A DNA stretch of 37,954 nucleotides. It comes from Pseudomonadota bacterium. Its GTDB lineage: Bacteria; Pseudomonadota; Alphaproteobacteria; Rickettsiales; Midichloriaceae. The notes beneath the pieces were generated by a model. The model saw nothing but the letters and a program-made list of their open reading frames with translations. It was not told where the DNA came from and did not search any database. The translations under genes and the position numbers were made by a program. Shown in pieces: positions 16,601 through 23,394 of this stretch (the first letter of the stretch is position 1; each line of letters begins with the position of its first letter). Location: NCBI GenBank assembly GCA_018242185.1, contig JAFECK010000009.1, positions 1 to 37,954 on the forward strand, written 5' to 3'.

Positions 16601-19312
16601 TTAATACAAAGTTATGCGTATACAAATAACAAAGCTTGGTTATACAATATTCAAGAGAAGCATGAGTTATTTGGCCCGATTCTAATATGCAATGGTATCA
16701 CTCTGTTTTATCTAGAGCAAAAGCCAGTAGTGCTGATACAGAATAAAGAGCAAATTATAGAGGTTTTAAAAGCTCTGCAACCGGCTTTACCTGGAAAATT
16801 TACTTCAGTTATTAATGCATACTTGGGATTTGACACATTGGGGTTAAAGGTAGGGCAGGTGATTAGCGAGGAACCAAGTGCATTACACAGAGCCTCTGCC
16901 TCCGGAAACTTGGCATTAGTACAGATCATTATCACTAAAGGTGAAGTTGACATTGACGAACAACGAAATGATAGTAAAAAGACGGCATTAATGGTGGCTG
17001 TGCAAAATGGACAATGGGCGGTAATGAAGTATCTTATTGAACAAGGCGCGGATATTAATTGTTACAGCGTATCCCCTACTGGGGAAAGGAAGAATGCTAT
17101 AGATATTATAACTAGCATGCTTGATTTAGAAAAGCGCTTACGCCAAAAGGAACAATACCAGAAAATCTACGAGCTCCTTTTGGCCAACTATGATACGACT
17201 AAAGGCGTTATTAGCGGTCCAATGAATGCTGACAGAGTTAAGCAATTTATGAATGCCATAAGGACTGATGATAGAACAGCAATTAAGAAGTTAATTAGCG
17301 CTGATAAGACCGATTTAAATAATCCTATAGACATGGACAATGGTACGACAGCATTAATGTATGCGGTGCAAGAGCGCAGCTTACCAGTGATAGAAGAGCT
17401 GCTTAAAGCTGGTGCTGATGCTAAGCAACTTGATGAATGCCACAGAAGTGCAATAGATATTTGCTCATATAATATTGTATTATCCAGCGATACACGAGGA
17501 ATAGTTGAGGCAGCAAATTTTTTGGTTGAGCAGCGCAGGCCTGTCAAGCAAACACGCTTATCTAAAGCCTTAGACAACGCTATTTTATGTGTCAATGATA
17601 ATGCAAAGTTTGGACAGATTCTGGATGACATGCTTGGCTCCAAGGATATTACTGAAGATATAAATAACTCGAATTTGCGCATTATATATAAAATGCATCT
17701 AGAAAACATTACCGAACTACGTACCGATAGACAACCAATCCAATCTTTGGGTAATGACGCGCCAACTTTGCTACGAATGCGAATCTACCTATATGTGCGA
17801 TTACTAGCTTATTGTTTTCATGATTCACTATCTGATGTAGTTCTGCCACCGATTGAGGGCGGGAAGGAAGTATTATTACAAAAGTTACGTGCTGAAATTG
17901 CAACAATTCTAGAAACTTTACATAATGAGCAAGTGCGCAATGCATGTGATAAATGCGAAAATTCCAAGGTTCTTGCTGCATTCCAGGCAAAAAACATACT
18001 CTCACAACTAAAATCTTTGCCGGCGGGTAGGGATTATAGCTGCCATTCTGGGTATATAGGAGTTAGCAAGCAAAGACCTGGGCATAGCCTTTATGTTAGC
18101 TTTACAAAATATGATGACAACAATGTGATTGTACGTATTGATAATAGATGGGTAAAAACTGGACGCATGGATGCTGACAAGCATGCTGATACCCCATGGA
18201 TGACTCAAACAACATATTCTGTCCCTACTGAGAATGGAACAGAGCAGCATACAGTACAGAGGATCAAACCTTATTTGGTTGGTGCTGTAAGACTTGACGA
18301 TATTAAACTGTTGCATTACATAGAGTCTGTATTGCATGCCATTGCATTAAGCCAGCATGATGATATAGCTGCTATAAATGCTATATATGGAACTGAATTT
18401 GAGAAGACATCAGGAGTGATGGAACATGCTGATAAATGGCCTGATCAAGATAGGCAAGGTGGGCTCACTAGCAATTGTACTATGAGCAGCCATAACTTTG
18501 GTGTTCTGGTTAGAAATGGTGAGGATTTCTTTCGGTGGACAGCTAATTGGGAAAAAAGCGTAATGTGGCAAGAGCTTAAGCCTGAGGCTACAAAATATAC
18601 ACACTCTTTTAGTGGGGGTATGAGAGGAGGATTTAATGACGGATTATATACAGCAGAATCTATATATACCGCTACAACCAGTTTAAATAATGCGCATAAT
18701 ACCACTGATTTAGGAGGATTGGTTACCACCACTTATATAGGAGAATCTACTTTGCAAACGAACACTTCTACTATAATTTCATCTAATAGCGCGCATAATG
18801 AGCTGATGAAGCGTTTTCAAAATTGTTTAGGAGTAACTTGGAATGAAGTATATATAGGTATAGCTGTAGAACAAGCATTGGTCAATAAAGCGAGAATTAT
18901 TACTAGGCAAAATGGAGCAACCTTTAGACCTAAAGATAATAGTTATACAGAGTTTCACTTGAGATTTGCTGAACGTGATGAATTACAACAATTTGTTTCG
19001 TACTATAATATATCGTTTCCTGGACTTATAGCCACAGTTTCAAGCTATCAGCAAGGTGGATTTACCGCTATTGAGATGAATACTTCAATATTATATTCAC
19101 AGGTGGCACCATCTTTGACATCAGTTGGTATTATAGCAACGAACACTGCTAGTACTAACTACAATGGCGTTTCTGCAGTAATACACGGCTCAAATTCAAG
19201 TAACACTTCCGTAGGAGGCAATACAACCTCAGTTGCAAATACCGCCATACAACGAGCGCTCGCATCCAATACAGCTGCAAAAAATGAGCAAAATCCTTGT
19301 ATTATGTTGTAG
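13673..19312 (+). CDS. Giant NACHT-HEAT-ankyrin protein with C-terminal protease-like region and CaaX box
   Basis: A 1879-aa protein, probably an effector acting in a eukaryotic host. The ATG follows AAGTGAGG at good spacing. NACHT NTPase: Walker A GEAGSGKST at 111-119, Walker B ILLVLDGYDE at 193-202, and sensor VIITSRPVE at 228-236. From about 560 to 850 the sequence is HEAT/armadillo-like helices (DYVRWGAYRVLERLA, RVAAAVLAESI, VQAAIADIINKNA). Ankyrin repeats follow at about 1069-1130 (LHRASASGNLALVQIII, then TALMVAVQNGQWAVMKYLIE) and about 1222-1252 (TTALMYAVQERSLPVIEELL). At 1450-1620 lies an unassigned domain with GHSLYVSF (H1471), D1490 19 residues later in RIDNRW, and SNCTMSSHN (C1602). 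This is a His-Asp-Cys order as in CE-clan cysteine proteases, which remains inference. The last four residues are CIML, a CaaX prenylation signal. A promoter and the ubiquitin-like gene follow within 65 bp. Confidence 0.88.
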   Translation: MHNPKQMIGHNEKAHNGRSREREEISLKLRNYYKNQEYSNLQRFVTGQKYPISQAYVGLVIKVDTTVDKESSVNTVSGEEQVLQQVKKVVAVEDIFAPISGKTVKKVVVYGEAGSGKSTLCKRIVTEWGENKLWADNFEAVISLSLTKLISGYNPSSPLNMAQVVREQCFDDGLNLPSLSAIENYLTTHQEKILLVLDGYDEIAAEIDRHVGLKTLLCFWMRQNSMCVIITSRPVEITQIGGEPAKFDKRIESAGFTPDNIINYVEKFSQHHSQELLAFLRSHPSIWSLAHNPMHLDMLISIWKPEYIRRESYTKSWLYSEIKQRLIERYLLERKQIDVNTLLQEELVAKAKHLETTLEELALAGFTNNHSKLPAKLVQKVLSDLSHKLEGTNDLFAEVLQSGFVTTEGNFRFERDKNLAFLHTTFQEYYAAQAIVRGFIAFNGPEYYRAMKLLKEQKYLLQYELVWPFVAGMLYEHGRTYDNFLPLLKFWNIFESDPRELIGQRHAYLNIKLLDECAVDSTLPGLDVIHKQVNRWLKYSLGLTHMRIFSTLWDALASTAILKYHQSTYALLLEYMNNGASGAKYAATVLLERLGIDINKHTAFKKSAIQMLQHKKDYVRWGAYRVLERLAKLENDEYRLIIEMLKNQDAQIRRVAAAVLAESITPKEEALVMELLKYLEDPEFQVQAAIADIINKNAPKNNEKILKQLFSMLQSSDSNTVYLAMSILPNVIEKGNVECITHLSKVALQRRDEGTRVAATKTIGSIANPGDKATIDHLKTIFLLGNGDQVEIAAVEVLSSIANQGHSEVIELLNTWFNTRSGPVKEAIRIALSKISVMHNQSSDKQALEEASLLRSPHITSNYASSSIGRYMENPIKIEDLLKVIEQSNRTHKISALSTLHRLVGSKLASDLVPKIWAICTDTLIDADYNEDDGLVKAITDVMAKLVLKNYNELLSTAFFSERLVGIVGKNWPVLRLIQSYAYTNNKAWLYNIQEKHELFGPILICNGITLFYLEQKPVVLIQNKEQIIEVLKALQPALPGKFTSVINAYLGFDTLGLKVGQVISEEPSALHRASASGNLALVQIIITKGEVDIDEQRNDSKKTALMVAVQNGQWAVMKYLIEQGADINCYSVSPTGERKNAIDIITSMLDLEKRLRQKEQYQKIYELLLANYDTTKGVISGPMNADRVKQFMNAIRTDDRTAIKKLISADKTDLNNPIDMDNGTTALMYAVQERSLPVIEELLKAGADAKQLDECHRSAIDICSYNIVLSSDTRGIVEAANFLVEQRRPVKQTRLSKALDNAILCVNDNAKFGQILDDMLGSKDITEDINNSNLRIIYKMHLENITELRTDRQPIQSLGNDAPTLLRMRIYLYVRLLAYCFHDSLSDVVLPPIEGGKEVLLQKLRAEIATILETLHNEQVRNACDKCENSKVLAAFQAKNILSQLKSLPAGRDYSCHSGYIGVSKQRPGHSLYVSFTKYDDNNVIVRIDNRWVKTGRMDADKHADTPWMTQTTYSVPTENGTEQHTVQRIKPYLVGAVRLDDIKLLHYIESVLHAIALSQHDDIAAINAIYGTEFEKTSGVMEHADKWPDQDRQGGLTSNCTMSSHNFGVLVRNGEDFFRWTANWEKSVMWQELKPEATKYTHSFSGGMRGGFNDGLYTAESIYTATTSLNNAHNTTDLGGLVTTTYIGESTLQTNTSTIISSNSAHNELMKRFQNCLGVTWNEVYIGIAVEQALVNKARIITRQNGATFRPKDNSYTEFHLRFAERDELQQFVSYYNISFPGLIATVSSYQQGGFTAIEMNTSILYSQVAPSLTSVGIIATNTASTNYNGVSAVIHGSNSSNTSVGGNTTSVANTAIQRALASNTAAKNEQNPCIML

Positions 19313-19338
19313 CGCTTACATTGCGGAATTGTTATAAT
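19308..19338 (+). promoter_or_regulatory. Candidate promoter of the ubiquitin-like gene
   Basis: A perfect TATAAT lies at 19333-19338. The best -35 is TTGTAG at 19308-19313 with a 19-base spacer, longer than ideal. It lies 38 bases upstream of the ATG and could give the small protein its own expression, separate from the long NACHT transcript. Confidence 0.4.
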
Positions 19339-19376
19339 AGGCATCCAATCTTATAGAATCACGAACGGCAATTGTT

Positions 19377-20279
19377 ATGCAAATTTTTATTAGAACATTA
19401 CAGGGGAAAACTATAACAATCGAAGTTGAGTCTAGTAATACTATAAGGGAAGTGAAAGAAATAATAAGAAAAAAGAACCTTCCTAACACGATTATAGAGC
19501 TGTGTAACCTCTCTTCAAGTGGTAGCGTAGGTACCATCCAAAGCGTACTTGGTATATTAGATGATGACCGAACTCTGGCATCTTATAATATTTATAAAGA
19601 ATCTACATTGTACTTACAGCTGGCTACTACATTTTTTGATATTACAGTCCAGCTCTGCTATCCATCTCTAAAAATACGATTTAATTGTAGAATCCGAAAA
19701 GGTACAACTAACGCTGATTTTAAAAATGAGATTAAAAAGCTAAGCGGTTGTCAATGCCAAAAGGTTATGTGTAATAGCCAGGATTTCACAGGAGATGGGG
19801 ATGTAAAGGAATATTTAACGCAATGGATTGGATTTGTAAGAGAAGGTAGCGTAGTTACTGTGCAACTCAATGCCGAGCCCGAATGTAACTTTTCATATGA
19901 GCAGGAAAATCCACAAGCACCAATATTGTCTGATTTTCATAATATCCAAATTAAACCATTATCTGCGCCTCACGTTAATGATGCAATAAGGAGTGATGAT
20001 GGCCATAATACTAACACCCAAAGCAGTTCTACTACACCCCTCCTCTCTAATACAATTACTCCTACTCCTTACCCAAAGTCCAGCTTGTGGCCTACACTAG
20101 GCCTAGGCGGGCTTATCGGCGGCGCAGCTGGTGGCGTTACCTACGGCATCCTATCTGGCACTACAAGCATAGCTAGCGCTGCACTAGAGGTGCAATGGGC
20201 TGCTACTATAGCTATTACTGCCTCGGTGCTCATTGGAGTAGCGATAGCCGGAGCTTATTATGCCATTAAGGAAAAATGA
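19377..20279 (+). CDS. Tandem ubiquitin-like protein with C-terminal membrane hairpin
   Basis: A 300-aa protein. Residues 1-33 closely follow eukaryotic ubiquitin (MQIFIRTLQGKTITIEVESS; ubiquitin reads [20 protein letters not shown]), and residues 61-82 (LDDDRTLASYNIYKESTLYL) match its C-terminal strand region. Between them the Ile44-patch region is divergent and has an insertion (about 44-60). Equivalents of ubiquitin K11, K27, K33 and K63 (K74) remain. K6 is Arg, and K29 and K48 are not conserved. A second beta-grasp-like domain spans about 87-164 (DITVQL..., helix NADFKNEIKKL, then VREGSVVTVQL). There is no LRLRGG tail, so conjugation is not expected. A Ser/Thr/Pro-rich linker (165-236) leads to two membrane segments (about 241-259 and 274-296). 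Topology resembles eukaryotic Ubl-membrane proteins such as HERP and TMUB. It directly follows the NACHT gene on the same strand. Horizontal acquisition from a eukaryote is likely. Confidence 0.9.
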   Translation: MQIFIRTLQGKTITIEVESSNTIREVKEIIRKKNLPNTIIELCNLSSSGSVGTIQSVLGILDDDRTLASYNIYKESTLYLQLATTFFDITVQLCYPSLKIRFNCRIRKGTTNADFKNEIKKLSGCQCQKVMCNSQDFTGDGDVKEYLTQWIGFVREGSVVTVQLNAEPECNFSYEQENPQAPILSDFHNIQIKPLSAPHVNDAIRSDDGHNTNTQSSSTTPLLSNTITPTPYPKSSLWPTLGLGGLIGGAAGGVTYGILSGTTSIASAALEVQWAATIAITASVLIGVAIAGAYYAIKEK

Positions 20280-20716
20280 CTCAAAGGGGATAGGAGCTTA
20301 GAACTTGGCTAGAACAGCTTTACAATGATCTTATGCACTATAACATCATCGCTGGTCAGTTACTTGACCGCAAAGGTGACTATCCCAGTACATGGGCCTT
20401 GATGAAGGCCTTTGACCATGCATGTTCGTTGAGGCATACATGCCCACGGCCTATGTACATATCTATTGGAGCATATACTGCTTATTTCATCTAGGAAATC
20501 CATAGAGAAGAAATCTGCTTGCTAGGCAAAAAGTAGGCAGGATGTTAGTAGCACGCTTCTAGCGCCACTGTAGCGGTGATAATTGTCGCGGCGACACTAC
20601 TGATGGCGATAACTTGTAGGAGGGATAGCATTGGCAGGCTATACGGCTAAATCATGCTACCCCTGTCTCCCCTGACATAATTATAGGGGGCGCCACCGTA
20701 AGCTTGGTTTATAGCC
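20280..20716. other. Intergenic region between ubiquitin-like gene and type IIG gene
   Basis: This stretch of about 440 bp holds one short open frame (20333-20494, listed separately), a TGTCGC/GCGACA inverted repeat at 20584-20596, and the start of a second C-rich repeat cluster (from 20666). No clear terminator follows the ubiquitin-like gene. Confidence 0.55.
20333..20494 (+). CDS. Possible small ORF, 53 aa, unknown
   Basis: The open frame runs from ATG 20333 to TAG 20492-20494 and is open upstream to 20294. The peptide (MHYNIIAGQLLDRKGDYPST, then WALMKAFDHAC and more) has balanced composition, unlike noise, but no family is recognised and no Shine-Dalgarno is seen. It may be the remnant of an element gene disrupted when the cargo inserted. 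Confidence 0.25.
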   Translation: MHYNIIAGQLLDRKGDYPSTWALMKAFDHACSLRHTCPRPMYISIGAYTAYFI

Positions 20717-20746
20717 TTGTCTCCCCCGGCATCCCCTGTCACCCCC
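20666..20746. repeat. C-rich iteron cluster, right copy
   Basis: TGTCTCCCC at 20666-20674, TGTCTCCCCC at 20719-20727 and TGTCACCCC at 20737-20745 are the inverted form of the GGGGCGACA-type iterons at 13136-13217. Positions 20723-20745 also match 13332-13354. GGGGGCGCCA lies at 20686-20695. This second cluster shows that the NACHT/ubiquitin-like pair sits between two copies of the origin-like repeat. Confidence 0.55.
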
Positions 20747-20809
20747 GGTAGATTAACCATATGTTCACACTCTTTTTCTACATTGAGAGTTATCTCGATG
20801 GGTAAAGAT

Positions 20810-22366
20810 ATGTCACTAAGCTGGAATGAAATAAAACAACGGGCAATAGAATTTGCCGCTAAATACGCGGGTGTCACTAGTGAAAGCGCTGAGAAGCAAA
20901 GCTTTTATAATGACTTCTTTTTAATATTTGGAGTTAGCAGGCCTAAAGTAGCTAGTTTTGAAAACCCTGTGAAAATGGCTAACGATAAAAAGGGCCGGAT
21001 AGACCTGCTGTGGAAAGGAGTATTAATTGCTGAGCAAAAATCGGCAGGTGGCAACCTTATTAAGGCGAAGCAACAAGTATTTGATTATTTCCCCGGTCTT
21101 AAAGAAAAGGACCTGCCTAGGTATGTCATGGTTTCGGATTTCCAGAATTTTGAGTTGCATGACCTAAACGAGGATAAGGAGTATAAGTGTAAACTAGAAG
21201 AACTCCACAAGAACATCTATCTATTTGGCTTCATTGCTGGGTATAAAGTGCGGCAGTTTAAGGACCAGGAGCAAGTAAATATTGACGCTGCTGAGCTTAT
21301 AGGCGAGCTTCATGAGAGCCTGGCTGACAGCGGTTACACAACTCATGAGTTAGAGCAGTTTCTCATAAGACTCTTGTTCTGTCTGTTCGCAGACGATGCT
21401 GGTATATTCGAGCAAGGAATTTTTCAACATTATATCGAGGAACGTACTGTGGAAGATGGTGGCGATTTGGGTAGTCACTTAAGTCATATATTTCAAATAC
21501 TAGATACCCCCAGCGAAGAGCGGCAAAACAACCTAGACGAAAACTTAAGCCGTTTCCCGCATGTAAATGGGCGGTTATTTGCTGGCCCACTTTCTATCCC
21601 CTCTTTTGATAGTAAGATGCGTAACCAACTTTTAAAATGCTGTAACTTTGACTGGAGCCAAATCTCACCAGCGATTTTTGGAGCACTCTTTCAATCTGCT
21701 ACAGACCAAAGCAAACGTCGCAATTTAGGGGCGCACTACACTAGTGAACATAATATAATGAAAGTTATTCAACCCTTGTTTTTAGACGAGTTGCGAGAAC
21801 GTTTTCAAAGGCATAAATCAAATAAAAAGGCGTTAGAAGAGTTGCATAAGAACATAGCTGGCTTAAAGTTTCTAGACCCGGCATGTGGGTGCGGCAATTT
21901 CCTGATTATTGCATACAGAGAATTAAGACAGCTAGAAATGGACATTATTAAAGCGCGCCTAGGTGCTACATTAGCTATTGATGCGGCAACCCCTATTTGT
22001 AACTTAGTACGCGTGGATGTTGATCAGTTTTATGGCATTGAGATTGAAGAATTACCTGCCAAAATTGCTGAAGTAGCTATGTGGCTAGTAGACCATCAGA
22101 TGAATATGAAGCTCAGCGAGACGTTCGGAGAATATTATGTGCGTATACCCCTGAAAAAGTCTGCTAACATCATCCATGACAATGCTTTAAGGCTTGATTG
22201 GCAGGAGCTAATATCTAGACATGAGTTAAGCTATATATTGGGCAATCCTCCGTTTATAGGCTCAAAGTACATGAATAGCGAACAACGCCGAGAGTCCCAG
22301 GCAGTTTGGAAAGGAGTGAAGGGGGCGCCAGGGGAGAGTCCAATAAAATCCGGCCAAATATTTTAA
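20810..22366 (+). pseudogene. MmeI-like type IIG restriction-modification enzyme, C-terminally truncated
   Basis: Start chosen at ATG 20810 because MSLSWNEIKQRAIEFAAKYA is the family start. An in-frame ATG lies four codons upstream, and the frame is open from 20717. Numbering from 20810: the N-terminal nuclease has D65 and E75-x-K77 (IDLLWKGVLIAEQKS), a PD-(D/E)xK site. A helical connector follows. Methyltransferase motif I DPACGCGNF begins at 356, and motif IV NPPF begins at 479. After EQRRESQAVWKGVKGA the sequence departs from the family and stops within 12 codons. About 400 residues are therefore missing, including the target-recognition domain. Intact members cut and methylate DNA in one polypeptide. 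This one should lack specificity. The break coincides with GGGGGCGCCA at 22321-22330, a motif shared with the two repeat clusters. Confidence 0.9.
22321..22330 (+). repeat. GGGGGCGCCA motif at the type IIG breakpoint
   Basis: The ten bases are identical to 20686-20695 and to the reverse of 13327-13336. They lie where the methyltransferase reading frame leaves its family, which points to recombination between copies. Confidence 0.5.
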
Positions 22367-22457
22367 ACCTTGCAAAATAGCTGCTTTCAGCTTCTTCTTT
22401 GTCCAATCCAACCCAATTGAATAGCTTGACATCCAGAAATAGGAATGTACCGCTATA

Positions 22458-23038
22458 ATGGAGCTGGCAAACAGCAACTTAAGGCTAATACAGCAAATGC
22501 GGCAAGCAGGGATGCTAGCTGGCATCAATAACTTGTACAGGATAGATACCTTGCTAATGCGGCTATTTCTGATTAAAGCTGGATTTCGACCAGACCAGCC
22601 ACGAGTACCGGCTGGCAATCCAGATGGAGGTCAATGGACAAGAGAACATGGTGTAAAAATAGCAAGGGCGCTGAACCATTTGCGGCTGTATGCTAGACGT
22701 GAGTCAAAAGGTGATTGTGGTCGCTATGTTGCCAATGCCTTAAGAGAAGGTAAAATTGCTGATATATGGCAACATGGGGAGAATTTTGGCCCTCATCTAC
22801 TGGCGAATGGCTTTTATATGGTGGTACCTGACCCCTGCCTGGTGATAAACATAAATCAGGTGATATAGCAGTAATCCAGCCCTGGCCTGGCAAAACCAGT
22901 GGTGGGAGCCATGGTCATGTGCAGATGTATGATGATAAAGTTTGGATATCGGACTTCGTGCAACCCAGGCCATTTTGGCCGGGCAAAGACTATGCTAAGT
23001 ATCAACCTATTTATAAGATATACCGCTATCCTCACTAA
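22458..23038 (+). pseudogene. Amidase/CHAP-like toxin domain with one-base frameshift
   Basis: The first frame (22458-22868) encodes a FRPDQPRVPAGNPDGGQW linker often found before toxin domains in proteobacterial polymorphic toxins and phage proteins. It continues with SKGDCGRYVANAL (catalytic Cys candidate, C87). The family continuation appears in the frame ending at TAA 23036-23038: PLPGDKHKSGDIAVIQPWPG, then SGGSHGHVQMYDD (candidate His) and WISDFVQPRPFWPG. Restoring one C in the C-run at 22832-22835 joins them as VPDPLPGDKHKSGD. The C87 and SHGHV pattern resembles type VI amidase effectors and CHAP peptidases that cleave peptidoglycan peptides. The upstream delivery part is missing, so this is a broken toxin tip, not a working gene. 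Confidence 0.7.
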
Positions 23039-23291
23039 AATTGAAATTTCCGTCTGGATAGCAGAAAATACCGTCTATAAGCCATTTCTCTCCACGCCTT
23101 ACAAGTCTATAGCGACCCAAGATGTGCCAGGTTAATTCGGGAGACCAGGCGTACTCAACTATCGCAGTATCTTTCGTTTGCGATATAGTATGATAGAGGA
23201 ATTGCCGGCTATAAGGATAAGTGTTCGTGCATAAGATAGGATCATTGGCTTGCACCAACTTTTTTGCACGTTTCAAAAGATTTATTTCTTA
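23007..23291 (-). pseudogene. Possible immunity-protein fragment, N-terminally truncated
   Basis: The minus-strand frame encodes 89 aa from a TTG at 23276. It is open only a few codons further, to an in-frame stop. The sequence (YAWSPELTWHILGRYRLVRR, then GEKWLIDGIFCYPDG) has the beta-rich WxIxxI pattern of small DUF3828/NTF2-like secreted proteins. No ATG or signal peptide is present. It converges with and overlaps the 3' end of the amidase remnant, where an immunity gene would be expected. Both the family and the pairing are tentative. Confidence 0.4.
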
Positions 23292-23394
23292 ATATATTAA
23301 ACACTTCTTATGGGGGCAATAATCATTCTATAAATACACTGAAGCTCGTTACAAGTGAGCGTCCTAAAGAGGTAGTACAAATCTTGTACAAACC

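Noticed and set aside
19377-20279. Eukaryotic contamination as an explanation for the ubiquitin-like gene
   Set aside because: The gene lacks introns, is flanked by bacterial element genes, has a bacterial-type -10 box, and its fusion to a second divergent domain and membrane hairpin is not standard ubiquitin.
22262-22618. Minus-strand open frame of 118 aa
   Set aside because: It overlaps the type IIG gene end and the start of the amidase remnant, has no ribosome binding site and no family resemblance. It is most likely a shadow.
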